From Nectonema munidae (taxonomy: Eukaryota; Nematomorpha; Nectonematoida; Nectonematidae), in NCBI GenBank assembly GCA_030549495.1, contig JAUIRK010000964.1, positions 1 to 64,000 on the forward strand: 64,000 nucleotides of DNA, read 5' to 3'. Position 1 is the stretch's first letter. Each line of letters starts with the position of its first letter. The notes under the pieces are model-generated. The model was not told the origin of the DNA. It searched no databases and saw only the letters and a program-made list of their open reading frames with translations. The position numbers and the translations under genes are program-made. Positions 43,817-56,019 of the stretch are shown piece after piece.

Positions 43817-44480
43817 TTATACATGAAAGATCAAAGCAATAAAAAGTGAAGTTTGTTCGTTCGGGTCAAGTATGTGATATTTCGCACAGACGGTTGAACT
43901 GAGAGAATTTTCAATAAATTTGATGGCTTTTTTGAATTTCTGTAAAAGTTTGTTTTTATGGGGCGCAGTAGATTGGCCCCAAATAGTGTTACCGCTATAG
44001 TTTAGGTAAATAAACATAATGACTTATTTTTTTTTAGTATTTTAATTATTTTTTATCTTATTGAGCAGTCCGAGGAAGACGATATTTCTCTAATCACTTT
44101 TTATAGTGTAAATTGAATTTTAACGATGATTCAAAAATTATGCCGAGATATTTTATACAGCTGGTTTTGGTTAGCATATTTGGTCCAATTGTAAGATGTA
44201 ATGTATCGTTAGAATTGAAGATCATAAACTTAGTAAAATAACAAATATTATTTTAAGAGCGTGGTCTGTAGATGACTATATGAGACTGCAAGGATTAAAA
44301 ATTTTGATAGACAGAAACTCAAACGAGGATATATCGAAAAGTTTTGTGTCGTTTAGGATATAGTACTTATATTCTTGGTTGATATATAAACCAAGACGAT
44401 CACCGGTAAAGTATCGTAATTTATATTCAAAGTTGTAATTGGCAAACTAATATTTAAATTGAAATTGTTCCAAATTTCTG
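43817..44480 (-). mobile_element. Internally deleted LINE fragment: endonuclease joined to thumb
   Basis: At 44480-44250 the minus strand reads FTGDRLGLYINQEYKYYI with SSFEFLSIKIF, typical of a Jockey-type EEP domain. Directly after it (44222-43817) come TKFMIFNSNDTLHLTIG, CIKYLGIIFESSLKFNLH and FIYLNYSGNTIWG with LLQKFKKAIKFI, which are the connection and thumb of a reverse transcriptase. The fingers and palm between them are absent, so this copy has a large internal deletion. Confidence 0.6.
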
Positions 44481-44619
44481 TAAGAGAAAAAATGTCAATG
44501 AGGAAATGTAGAAGGAGGTATAAAGCCTAATATTGTATCATTTGCTAGAAAAAAAGTGATTTTTTTTAAATATGTACTAAAAAACTAAGTTATGTAATAT
44601 ACACGCTCAATTATGATAT

Positions 44620-44960
44620 GATTTTGCAAGGAGGAAGGGGGTTATCCTCTATCTCATTTTGAAGGGAGGGATTTTATCAGGTAGGATTTTTGTCTGTGCA
44701 CGTCCTTTTTGTGTTTTGTTAACACTAATTCTAATATTTAAATCAAATTTATGGCTTGTGTTAATACTAACTATAATATTAAAATAAAATTTATGGCTTG
44801 TGTTAATACTAACTCTAATATTAAAATCAAATTTATGGCTTGTGTTAATACAAACTCTAATATTAAAATCAAGTTTTTGTGTTTAAAAGAGAGGGGGGTT
44901 CTGTCCTCTTTCTCATTTTGAGAGAAAGGATTTTGCCCAGGTGGATCTATTTGTTTAATA
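44620..44960. repeat. 42-bp tandem repeat between two related flanks
   Basis: GTGTTAATACTAACTCTAAT and AnTAAAATCAAATTTATGGCTT repeat with starts at 44758, 44800 and 44842 plus a diverged unit from about 44713. The array is flanked by two copies of a segment (44625-44690 and 44885-44950) sharing TCTCATTTTGA and GGATTTT. I see no gene. Confidence 0.75.
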
Positions 44961-45039
44961 TTTGAGCAAAATATTTTTTATAATGTTCGATTGTTAAATT
45001 TTATAAGTAAAACTGTACATAATTAATTAAATCATTTTT

Positions 45040-45372
45040 TTAAAGAAAATTTATTGATTATTATAATAAAAATATAATATCGAAACAAAATATTTCAGTC
45101 GCTAAAAATGTACTTAATCTATTTATAACAGCTGTCAGAATTTTATTTGTGGACAAAATATTCAAAAAAACGCAATGATTTTCTTTTCTTGTATACTTTA
45201 ATTTATGTTAGTTTAAATAATTTTTTAATGATTTTGTGTTTTTAGACTTAAATAATTTTATAAAAAGTGATTAGATTACCATTTTTGTATACAATGATTC
45301 TAAACTTTGATTCTTTATGCCTCCTATTATTTTGAAATTATTCTGAGAACAGACGTTTTCATTTACGAACAA
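45040..45372. repeat. Dispersed repeat shared with 60650-61060
   Basis: The two regions share long stretches in the same orientation: AATATAATATCGAAACAAAAT, CTGTCAGAATTTTATTTGT, TTTTTTAATGATTTTGTGTT and CCTCCTATTATTTTGAAATT. The 60-kb copy has an extra 85 bases near its end. Here the repeat lies next to the 3' end of a hAT transposase fragment, so it may be hAT terminal sequence. Confidence 0.75.
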
Positions 45373-45407
45373 ATTGTAAAAATAAAATTTATTAATAATA
45401 TAAGGAC

Positions 45408-46035
45408 TCATGAAATAAACTTAATGTTATCATGAACAAATGTTAACATTTCAACGTTATCATCCTTCAACCTCGCTCTTCTTGAAGTCACAGTTGCACC
45501 TGTTCGTGAAAACAAACGTTCTGATGACACGGTTGTAGAAACAGCGGACATCCACTTTCGACTCAGCGAAGCCAATACAGGAAAAGTATCGCGATTGGCG
45601 TTCCACCATTGAAGCGGATCAAGTATTTTTGATTGCTTGCATAGCGATAAATATTTTTCCAGTTCAATTTCATCGGAACAATCTTCCTTCATCATTTCAT
45701 CGCTTCCTGGTGTGGAGAAAATGTCTCCAAGCAAGGATTTATTTGTCCTTGAAGGACCGGCATTATAACGATACTAGTGAAATACACTAGTATACTTTAT
45801 AAAAAAATAAATAAGTAATATTTTTTTTAAAGTACACTTTTATACTTTGAATTTCTCAAGTCTAGTTTCAAATTTGCCAAAGAAATTATAATGGTAAAAT
45901 TATTACGCTAATTCTAACCCTAACCATGAAATTCAAGTATAAAAAGTTAAATTTTTATTTTCAAGGTACATGGGGGGGGGGACCAAGGTACATGAGGGGG
46001 CACGGCCCCTCAGGCACAGCTTAGCTACGCCTCTG
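45408..46035 (-). mobile_element. hAT transposon fragment with C-terminal dimerisation domain and one terminus
   Basis: The frame 45734-45408 reads DPLQWWNANRDTFPVLASLS, then SSERLFSRTGATVTSRRARL and EMLTFVHDN. This is the hAT dimerisation domain that ends BED-finger transposases. Upstream coding sequence is missing. At 46021-46035 TAGCTACGCCTCTG, reverse complement CAGAGGCGTAGCTA, is a typical hAT end. The other end and the catalytic part are absent or unrecognised, so this is an internally deleted relic. The frame is open with no stop inside the domain, and the region between 45735 and 45975 has no coding similarity that I recognise. Confidence 0.82.
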
Positions 46036-46424
46036 CTCTGTACGGTCAATATTTCTTAAAAATTAAAAAAAAAAAGTGAGCAAACCTGCATAAGTTATCG
46101 CCACTTGTGTAAATGAAATGATAATAAGATGAGAAATAGAATATTACAACTATAAGATACAAATTAGTCAAGAGAAGTAAATTGAAGAAGTAAATGAGGA
46201 GAAATAGCTTGGTGTTAATTTTTCATATGAAGAAGAGGAAGTTCAGACACGGTCGACAATATCTGTAACATCAACGAAAAAGAAGAGTAGGTACACGATC
46301 CGAATGAAGAAGGTAAGCGCAGACATCGAAGTATGACAATATGAAAGAAGCAAAAAAGGCAAATAAAAGTATAATTATTATATATTAGATAATCATGACA
46401 ACAAAAAGACAATAATAATTTCCT
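46036..46424. other. AT-rich spacer, no gene
   Basis: Nothing recognised apart from low-complexity A-rich sequence near 46070. Confidence 0.35.
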
Positions 46425-46785
46425 TCAAAAAATAAGATCTATGATTTCCTGATCACTTAAGTCAGGAGAAAAATTATTTAGTAATATCTTAGGATTAAAC
46501 ACAGGGTTAGGTTGGATATGAATCGATTTATTATCTTTTGTATTAGCTTCAAAGCTCTTTTTAGCATCTAATAGAGATTGTTTATTAGGAAAAGAAAATT
46601 TCAAAGTATTGTTCTTAGACACTAGGTTGCTGACCATCACTTTGGATAAATAATCAGAAGTTTTTTTGAAACTGTCTAAATCATGTGCATTATCAAATTT
46701 AACCTTCAAGTAATTTGTATTTTTGATATATGTTTTAGAATTGTTTTTTGAAAGAAGTTCTTTGGAATTTGGGGTTCCCTTATAA
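46425..46785 (-). pseudogene. LINE ORF1 fragment
   Basis: The open frame starts at 46709, and the same frame is open upstream to about 46785 (ELLSKNNSKTYIK). It contains YLKVKFDNAHDLDSFKKTSD and ILLNNFSPDLSDQEIIDLIF. Short beta-strand words followed by a second RRM-like half resemble ORF1 of Jockey/CR1-type LINEs, comparable to KVFKLDFPDVVNRDLAVSK in the intact element. Zinc knuckles are not reached. It lies just upstream of RRP41 in opposite orientation. Confidence 0.5.
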
Positions 46786-47005
46786 CAATTACAATGATAT
46801 GATATAATCAGTTTACAATTTTATGATAAAAATACGTCTCCATAATTGAGTAAAACTTGAGTAGAAAATTTCAATTTCTTTTGAAAATAATATTCCAGCC
46901 AATAAAAGAATTATTCCGAGAAATAATGTTTTATTTTTTTAAATTTACTGAAAGCCTTATGTCTAAATTTTATTGAAAACACTACTATTTAAAATCTTTT
47001 TAGTT

Positions 47006-50000
47006 ATGGGCTTGATATCAAATCCTTCAATCTGCCTCTTCGGAAGGAGAGTTGATGGTCGTAAACCAGACGAAATTAGAAAAGTCAAATGCAATCTTGA
47101 AGCCAATGATAATTGTGATGGGTACATTGTTTATCTTCAAATGGGCAATACCAAAGTCAGATCTTTTATAAAAGGTCCGAGAGAAGTAGTTTTATATTTA
47201 CTACGTAACAAACTCAATACGACTTTGTAAAATTTTCTCAACATTCTAGTAGTTGCTATCGTTAAACTTTTCATTAAATTTTTATTTATATTGATTTCAC
47301 ATATTTTGTGAGTAAATATTCTCATTTTAATTATTTAATATTTTCCAATCAATTAATTTGTTTAAAACATTATAAGTAGGAATTGTAGATTGCTATTTTA
47401 ACGAAAAGGTTTTTATTAAGTAGCGACCCATTATTTTTTGCTACTAGATGATGTTCATACACACCTTGTCGATGTGAGACAGAAAGTGAATAAAGTGGCT
47501 TGTAGGTTTTTACACACTATTTTCAATGTCTTTTTTACTCATGCAATTACTTTCATCATGATTCTCTTACATTTATAGCAAATTTTTATACAGCTTCTTA
47601 ATAATTCTATCTCGTGCTCAATAATTTACATAATTATACTAAGACTTACGTCATCTCTGAATTTTAAATTATACATCTACCATTGGAGCGAATGAGAAAA
47701 GCTTGTTATAATTAGCCGTCTAAAAATTGTAATATTTAAAATAGAAATAAGTAGTGAGTATCAAAAAGGAGAATATCTTTCGTAGACTTATTCAAAATTA
47801 TACACTTATTCTATTATGTAAAATTTGTATTTTTATAGAAAATATTTTTTAAATTTAAGGCTAAAAACACCTCAAATGATCAAAGAGCAGTAATAAATTG
47901 CAAGTACACCGTTACACCATTTTGTAGTCATGAGCGAGTTCAAACTCATGCAACAGATAAAAGAACAGTTGAAATACAGAGTCTGGTTGAACAAACATTT
48001 GAAGGTATAGTTCTAACAGAACTGTACCCCAAATCTCAAATTGATATCTATATCGAGGTATGCCTTGCTTTGCCCTTTGTTTTTTGTTATATCATACTTA
48101 AATCCTAAGGTTTTGCAATCGGATGGAAGTTTATTAAGTGCCTGCATAAATGCGGCCTCCGTTGCTCTAATAAATGCAAGCATTCCCATGAAGGATTTTG
48201 TCTCATCGTGCACAATTGGTATAGCTTCTATATTTTATCTTTATTTTAGTGTAATATAATAAATGATCAAAATAGTTTCTGATTGATAAATGGCATAGTC
48301 TCCATATGTTAAATTCAGCTAAGTAAGCTCATATCTGTGGCTAGAAATTTAATAAATTAGACTAATGCCTTGCTTGACAGTTTTACCAAACGCAACAATG
48401 TGTCATTTGATTCCATAAGTGGTCAAAGCGCTGATGTTTCATAAGAAACTGGCGAGGCATGGTAGGCAAGAATTCTTTCACACATCGAAGATTATTCTTC
48501 AAGTGATGTTTTTAATATGGACGAAACTAATTTGTTCTATTATGTACTACCAGATAAGAACTATCCTATCAAAAAATAAGATTCTAAAGGTGGTAAAAAG
48601 TCCAAAGTTAGAATTTTTCATCGTCTGGTTAAGAGATGCTGACAAAAACAAAACATACTGATCTTTATCGCTAAGGTAATGTCCACTGAAAACTTCAGCG
48701 ATTAAGCGAGATGATTATTGCATCCATGAAGAAAGGGTACAGAAAGCGACTTTTATGACAATATTCTTGATGCGTGTCAGTTGATTGGCCACTCATCAAG
48801 TGAAGTCAGCACCAACACAATATCAGGCATTTCACAAAGTAGGCTTTTTTGTTGTCAATACAATGTCACCAGAAAAATATTAATTTGTTTAGATCAAGAA
48901 TTAAGTGAACTTTTTGGTAGCTGGTGAAGTACAGAGTTTTTCGATCTATTACGTCGTTGTTGTAACCAATTAAGTCATTGTTGCACGTTAGGTTAAAAGA
49001 ATAAATAAAATTTAAAAATCAATAATCAATTTACTAGCAATCAATATGCTCATGATTTGCTTACTTGTTCAGGTAGAAGAACATACTGCGGTAGTAGCCA
49101 TTGCAATCAGACTAGTAATTTCCAAGAAAACACTGCTGATGCGCTCCTTCAGCTGACTTTCATTGATGCACTCTTACCTAGTGATCAAATTCTTCCATTT
49201 GCTAAAGCAGTTCTCAATTCGATTGAGAAATGGGCAATATGGCGGAAGGTACAGCACATTAAATCCATCAAAAGACATTCTTTGATATCGATAAAATGCT
49301 GCATTGTCCATTATTAACACAGGAGTGTAAACATGCAACTCACGGCATTTCAACTTTAGATCTAAAGACGAACCTTGAAATTGGTGGCCGTTAATGGCAC
49401 GATCGTGTATCAAATGTTTTTGCTTCTAGCTAATGGAACAGAGGTGGTTGCGTTTGTTTCTGCTTATGATCTCCCTCTTTTTGGTCTTATGCAAACCGTG
49501 AAGCCAACCTCATCTAAAAACAGAATGGATTCAAGAGGTGTACATTGCTCCATAACACGAAACTGTTGTGTATATTTGAAGTGTTTTTCAATTGTACTAG
49601 GAGTATTGCTCATAACAGGGACAGGCAGAACACTATTTACCGTGTGATAAAAGCTGCACAGGCATCTTTCGATTCACGAATTTGAAACCATAATTTCAAA
49701 TGCTTCATGCACACGCTTTACTAGGTAAGCAGATAATTTTTATCCACCCATCTGCATATGTCATCTTTTTGCTGGACTGACAGTTTACCACAATGGTTTC
49801 CTCCTTTTTTTTGGCTGTTTCCTCCTGGCTAGTGGCATAGAACTTGCAACAATTGTTGCCACAGTCGTTCTTCAAAGTCCAAGAAGATTTGCAATGTGCC
49901 TTTTGCAGTACCTATAAGGCAGGGCTTATTGCATGCCTTCTTAGTTCAAGAGATACTAGCGTTCTGGTGATTGTTTTTTGGGGTGTCTGCCTCTCTCCAT

Positions 50001-51455
50001 TCGTTTTGTGTGCTTGTGGAATCGCGTCTCCACTATTCTGCCATTAGGTTGTTGATTTGACATAAAAGATTAAAAGGGTGTGATTTACAAATTAACAAAT
50101 GCAAAATGAAGAGAGCAGAAGATCGACCTTATTTGAGTGACGTGAGTTTAGTAAGTGCTTTGCATACACTTTGCATAATAGTTAATTTTTTTTAACTGAC
50201 GTAATTAATTGCAACAATGGCATTGGTTGCAACAACGACGTAATTGAATGCAAGATGATGGAATAGATCGCAAGACTTATGTCGTAGGGATTGAAAAATT
50301 CGTAAATATAGAGGAAGAAGTGGCGACATGTAATGATTTGTGAGAAGGATGGCAAGATGAATGTCTTCGAGAAATTTATGGTAAAAACAACGACAAAGGC
50401 GAAAATGATGACAAATCATTCAAGACAAAGAAAATGAAGGACCCCAATTAGTGAAATTTAAAAGTGAATCACTTAAACATATGGCAGAAATCAAGAAGAG
50501 ATATCATAGATTCTCGATAGTCTTGTCAAGATTGAAGAAAAATGATATACAGTGGTCGTCAAGCGTCGATAGCAAGCAAAGCAACATGCACTTGATAGTT
50601 TTTCACTCGTTAGATGAAAGGAGCTTTATATTTTAGATCGTCCTTTTAGTATTTTGGACATTATACACCGTGTTTGTATGTATCTTTTACATGGCTTTAT
50701 CAAATTTCTAATGACATATACAAAACTAAAACAAGCAGCGTTTTTAAACCATTTATCGATTGGGAATACAAAATGTGTGAAAAAGTTGTATAATCTTTAT
50801 ATAAAATACATATTTGGAATTAATTGATCTAAATTCAAGCCTATGTTTCTATGAATGGTCGTTCCTGCTTTGAATTTCGAACTGGTCAATAGCCAAAAAT
50901 ATTGCTACATGTTAGTATGAGCATCTTACTATTTTCATAGCATTAAATTCAGTTTTGAGATTCATTTTTTACTATCTGACCAAAATGCCCTCGTATGGAG
51001 ATCAAAATATGTTCCTTGCATTGCAAAAATCCTTAACGGATACGTTCTGTCAAAGATTTTTGGGATTTTTTTTAGTGAGACGTTCTGTGAAAGATTTTTG
51101 CAATTATCTCTACGTGTTATACAAATTGTTTACAATAGTAATATATAGTTTATTTTAATTCTTATTTATAAGAGTCATATTTCATTTTAATCTCGTGGGA
51201 AATTTTATTTTAGCTATGCTAGATGATATTCCTGTAGTAGATACAAATTATCTTGAAGAATCTTCGCATTATTCTCGCCTAACCGTTGCCATTTTACCAA
51301 AGTCTCAAGAAATCATTTTGAGCAAGTCGGACTCACGCCTACACATTGACTACATTGAGTCTGCGCTATCAAAAGCAATCATGGGCGCTACTGAAATTTC
51401 AGTTATTCTCATAGAACAGATCAAATATTACTTTTTTGATTCCTGTCCTTTTTAA
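47006..51455 (+). CDS. EXOSC4: RRP41/EXOSC4, RNA exosome core subunit, four exons
   Basis: A spliced host gene; the protein is an RNase PH-fold subunit of the six-membered ring of the RNA exosome, which degrades and trims RNA from its 3' end in nucleus and cytoplasm. Exons: 47006-47185, 47860-48057, 48110-48218 and 51214-51455, with GT-AG introns of 674, 52 and 2995 bp, in phases 0, 0 and 1. Conserved blocks are RRVDGRKPDEIRKVKC, QMGNTKV and KGPRE (exon 1), INCKYTVTPFCSHER and YPKSQIDIYIE (exon 2), VLQSDGSLLSACINAASVAL and ASIPMKDFVSSC (exon 3), and DTNYLEESS, TVAILPKSQEIIL and SDSRLHIDYIESAL (exon 4). Total 242 residues, close to the 245 of human EXOSC4. An AATAAA lies at 51463-51468, just after the stop. 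The start could lie further upstream if a TTTTTTAG at 46996-47003 is a splice acceptor. Confidence 0.93.
48410..48670 (+). pseudogene. pogo/Tigger (jerky-like) transposase fragment in RRP41 intron 3
   Basis: The frame reads SSSDVFNMDETNLFYYVLPD, then KGGKKSKVRIFHRL. The NMDETNLFY block carries the first catalytic aspartate of pogo-type DDE transposases, and GGKKSK-R follows as expected. It is broken by stops and loses similarity after about 48670. The last part of the same kind of protein appears beyond the nested insertion at 50250-50430. Confidence 0.75.
48948..50244 (-). mobile_element. Tc1/IS630-type transposon nested in the intronic pogo relic
   Basis: The ends are inverted: ATTACGTCGTTGTTGTAACC at 48948 and the reverse complement of ATTACGTCGTTGTTGCAACC ending at 50244. 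The pairing continues imperfectly inward (CCATTGTTGCA-like words). The transposase is on the minus strand: SILFLDEVGFTVCIRPK (first D; about 49550-49500), VLIMDNAAFYRYQRMSFDG (second D) and YLPPYCPFLNRIENCFSKW (third acid, E), open over 49413-49174. Frame changes occur upstream. Length is 1297 bp, usual for this superfamily. Flanking TA duplications are not clear. Confidence 0.82.
50250..50640 (+). pseudogene. C-terminal relic of the pogo/Tigger transposase
   Basis: Straight after the Tc1-like element the + strand reads QDDGIDRKTYVVGIEKFVNI followed by EEEVATCNDL and an acidic tail (KNNDKGENDDKSFK). A short acidic tail after a helix with FVN-DDEVAT is typical of the end of jerky/Tigger proteins. 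The frame 50451-50636 is unassigned. Confidence 0.5.
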
Positions 51456-54308
51456 ATATGAAAATAAAAGCGTAATTTCGTTGATTACTTTTCTTTCAAT
51501 CTTGAAATATGAAGTAGAAAAGAGAGGGTCAATCAAATTGTAGAAGCTTTGGAAATTTATTTGTTTTTTATTTGACGTGGAGTGATTCTCAGAGACGGAC
51601 AGTCGATGTGGAACTGCAGGAACTTAAGCTTAAGTATGAAGTGAATTAGTAGTATATCGCTACCAGTGCTTTGTGATTACATCGATAATTCTAAGAAGCA
51701 ATCAGTACTGAATGATGAGATGTTGGATACCAAACGTTGGCGTATATATCAGTATGTACTGTATATCATTAAATGTACTTTCTTTTCCCGGTTATTTTCT
51801 TCCTGCTCCTGTTCCTTTGTCAAGCCATATAAAATCAACTAAGCGTTTTTCTGGTTTAGGAAACGTATTGCTATTAACCAGTTTGTTTCGCAAAATAAAT
51901 ATAAAGATCTGTAAGATCGAAAATCAATACTATCCAGGCTTTCCAACTGTAAAAAGTTATAAAAAATGTTGATGTTAACGTCAGTCAGATAGATAAGAGG
52001 GCTTAGAGGAGGTGGAAGATGTTGAAGAAAACCAAGAAGTTTTGGCTGTTCTTAAAGAAGGTGAATGTCAATCCTTAGCATATGTGACTTATTGTAGAAC
52101 TCTGTTTTTCTAGAAGCTGATGACGGGGTTTAAATATATCAAGATTATTTAATTTTAATCTTTGGCCTTAAGTCAGCTTTGAAAGGTGAAACATTTTGAT
52201 TGAATAAAAAAAAAGTTTTTTTTTCTCGCTTAAACTTTGAAATTATTTAAAAAACAATTAGACTAATTTTTATTTATACAATCGAAATTTTTTCTCAACT
52301 TTCAACTCTAACTATATAACGGCCATGGATAAAGCCAATTTTAACTTTTTATGATTAATATTAAACAGTGGCATACCCAGGATATTTTTATGAGGGGCAA
52401 ATTTTTTCCAAGAAAATAGTAAAAACTTTAATCAATGTTTTCATTACAGAAATTTAAATATACTTCATTGAAACTAAATTTTGAGATTGTACCATTTAAC
52501 TTGTTATGCTTTTATATAAACAAAGTCAATATTGCTTTTTTGAGAATATAACAAGCTGTTTTCCTCTTGTTACACGGTAATTTAGTTTACCAAATAAAAA
52601 TAAAATGTTACGTTTTAAAATATGTATCTCGAATTAAAAAGTAAACATCTTCTTATGTGTAAAAAAGAAATTAACAAATGAATCTTAAAGCTCTAAAAAA
52701 GGATTGTATGGAGAAGTAGTACTTTAAATCTTAGAAGGGCGGAGTATGTCTTTTTGTGACAAGCAAAATATTCAAACTTAACTTAGTCAAAAAATATACT
52801 TATCCCATTATTAAGACTAATATATATTTTGGTATTTTTTGTGTACTATTTGATGAAACAAATAAAAACCAATATGCTCGTTAAATACTAGTAACTAATT
52901 AAAAACACTGATTTAACGCCATCTACATTGTTCACAAGTGATTTTGTTTATCGAAAGACTAGTTTTCTTCATGTTATTAGGAACAATTGCCCCACTATAA
53001 ACTACCATACTCGAGAGTAATTTCCTTTTTCGAATATCCTGTATTTCTTTGAAATGATTTCCACATTCTTCAAAAAATAATCAAGAAAAAGGGCAACATT
53101 TACTTACTATAAAGATGCTACAAAGATGGAAAGAAAACCAAAGGTTCGAATAAAAAATGAGCACTTTACCATAAATTTACCAAACAAGTCCAATACAATA
53201 TTTTAACAAGAATCAAAATATAATCAAATGCCCTGAAATCAGTTGCTAGATTTATTTTCTGTTTTTATTTTTTTATGCAGAGCTTACTTTTATCGGATTT
53301 TTTTGCTCTTAATGGCGTGAACTGTACTAAGGGGACATCGTTTCATTCAATCAGATTTTATCCTTATTTTTACATAAGATATAGATAGAGACTGCCACTT
53401 AGTAGTAAATCCCAAATATGTTTGAATAAAACAAATTACGCTAGCCATGCTATTCATTTACGTACTCTGATGTTTTCTAGATTTTATTATTTATTTAATT
53501 GAAAAGCAACAAGCACGCTAGCATTGTTGATAAAAAAAAGTGTGCTTTCATTTTATACGTCAAATAGTATTTACATAACAAATACCATAAATATAGAATT
53601 CTCTAAAATATTGAATAAATCGCCGAACAAGTCATGTAGGGGTTGATGTAATGTAGCCTTTTTCAATTGATTTTCTCAGCACAAGGCACATCATTATTTC
53701 TATAATATAGAATATTCTGTACTTTTCATATTTTAAGCAGTCTCCTTACTATTCTAATTTATATTATTCCTTAAAAAGTTATTATATTTATTATCTAAAA
53801 ATTTTTAGGTTGAAAGTCCTATTTTTCTTTTTAGTTAGAAATCAGATTCAAGTTTTCTGATAATTTAATATTTATTTATGTTGAAAGGTATTATCAATAA
53901 TCTTTAATTTAGGTGAGCAATTTTGACAAAAGGTTTTGATTCCGGCTATTTTAAACAAAAAATCTAGCATATAGTGGATAGGGGGCATTCAAATTAGGAT
54001 AAAAATATAACACAGATGTCAAAATAGCAAGCATATACTTTGATTTAAAAAAAGAAGAATTTTTTATTATTATTCCTGGTTCTGCTATATATAATTTTTT
54101 CATATATCTTTTTTAGTTTCACAAACATTTAATCATAAAATATATTATTAAATTTCATCAGTGCCTGGTCAAAACGTCCGAAAGTCAAAAAAGAATTTTC
54201 AATCTTTTTTCTTGACATTCTGATTTACATGGCCGTTTCCAAATATAATAATACTAATCAGAAGAAAAGAACTGCAATAGTTTTTTGTTCTTCCAATTAA
54301 AAAATGTA
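51456..54308. other. Region after RRP41 without a supported gene
   Basis: The frame 51712-51972 and the acidic stretch near 52000-52060 match nothing I know and could be part of the RRP41 3' region or a decayed element. A hAT-like start CAGTGGCATACCCAGGAT at 52369 is followed by a G-rich stretch, but I found no partner end. The rest (52400-54300) is AT-rich and featureless to me. Confidence 0.4.
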
Positions 54309-54479
54309 TTAACCCTATTAGTGACGGCTTATTTTCATTTCCTCAGTGACGAGGTGGGGGGGGGGGCTAAAATATCCTCGGTTTTTCTTGAATGATTGCA
54401 AATTTTTACAAAATTTTCGTGTGAACCTACTAAATGATTGATTGCAAATCTGATCGTGACAAGAAACTTTTAGTTTAAA

Positions 54480-55010
54480 TCGGTATACAAAATTTTTTAC
54501 ACATATGTACCCATTTTAAGTGTGCTGAATACGATGGTCACGTTTATTTTAAAAAAAATCAACCAAACCCGTCAAAAAATTGATTGATATATGACAGCTC
54601 AACTGAAAAAAGAAACGTTTAGATTAAATCGTTATACAAAGTTTTCTATTTATATACCCCCTTTTTCATGTATGCTGAATACGGTGGTCACGTTTATTTT
54701 TTTTAAAAATAAATCAAACCTTGTCAAAAAATTGATTGACATATGACAGCCCAACTGAAAAAAGATAATTTTAGATTTAGTGCTTATACAAAGTTTTTTT
54801 ACACATATATACTCATTTTAATGTATGCTGAATACGATGGTCACGTTAATTTAAAAAAATCATTCAAACCTTGTCAAAAAATTGATTGATATATGACAGC
54901 TCAACTTAAAAAAAACCTTTTAGTTTAAATGGTTATACAAAGTTTTCTATTTATATACACCCGTTTTCGTGTATACTGAATACAATGGTCACGTTTATTA
55001 ACATTTTTGA
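54480..55010. repeat. Tandem array I, second locus, 4 units of about 150 bp
   Basis: Landmarks TGCTGAATACGATGGTCACG near 54523, 54674, 54828 and 54972, with TTGTCAAAAAATTGATTGA and ATATGACAGCTCAACT in each. These are the same landmarks, diverged, as the eight-unit array at 10970-12165. Confidence 0.88.
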
Positions 55011-56019
55011 TTAATTTGTGACTTTTTTAAAATCGTGGTATGTTTGCGGTCAGATATATTGTACTGATATTTGAACGATTTATTTTCATGCTATTCTCCA
55101 AAGACTATATTCAAATTCTTAGTCATTTTACAAATGAATTTATTTCTCTTTGAAGTTTAGATTTTATTTGGAATCTATAATAAAACAAATTTTTTCAGTA
55201 TCACAATTTCCAATGAGGCACAAATATTAATTTTGATACTCATCATTATACTTTAAAATTGATTTTTATTATCTAGAGTAAATTCTGGTACTATTTTTGC
55301 TTTTAATAATGAGAAAAACCCAAGAAATGTCAATTTCTTTTAAATGTTTTTGAATCTTGATTGTCAAAAAGACAAATTTTCGAATAAAGTTTTTCTCTTT
55401 TTTTACAACTATTTTTATTATCCTTGATAGTTTTTAATAAAGGAGATCATTCACTTTTTTTTAAATACTGCCGGCAATTATTAAATAAAATAGCAAATTT
55501 TATGCAGAAAACTCATGTTGAGGTGAAAATATTTTTCATTTTAAGGAAACGATAGGACAATCAAATGATTAGATATAAAAAAACAATCAAATTTTTATTA
55601 TAAATAAATTATGTTTCAACTTTATCATCTTTGTTCATTTGTATATTGTTTGATTATACGTATAAAACTTTCTCAAAATGGTCAAACACGAAACTTATTT
55701 AAATTGTCCGATTCAGATTGTTTCGAGATTTTGTAGAGTGAATGGTATAAACGAACTGTCTTTCTCCTTCAAATAAAATGATGCGCATCAAAATATTCCT
55801 CTACAGAGTCCTTGTTTTGTATTTAATTAATTTCATTAAAAAAAATCCCGCTTTTAATTTCTATATCATTTTCAGATATATTTTCTTTTTTTTGCAATTT
55901 TGTTTTGCCTACTTATAATTCTATTTGTTCTGTGACAAAATAAAGTACATATATAGCTACGTATAACAGCGTCATATGTAAATCATTTTTTGACAGGTAT
56001 GATTAATTTATGATTGATT
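55011..56019. other. AT-rich middle part of the piggyBac-type element, no gene
   Basis: No coding similarity or repeat structure was recognised. Confidence 0.4.

Noticed and set aside
48013-48213. Minus-strand ORF of 66 residues
   Set aside because: It is the antisense of RRP41 exon 3, whose + strand translation clearly matches the exosome subunit.
51712-51972. An 86-residue ORF as a gene downstream of RRP41
   Set aside because: No recognisable domain, and its composition resembles decayed intergenic sequence.
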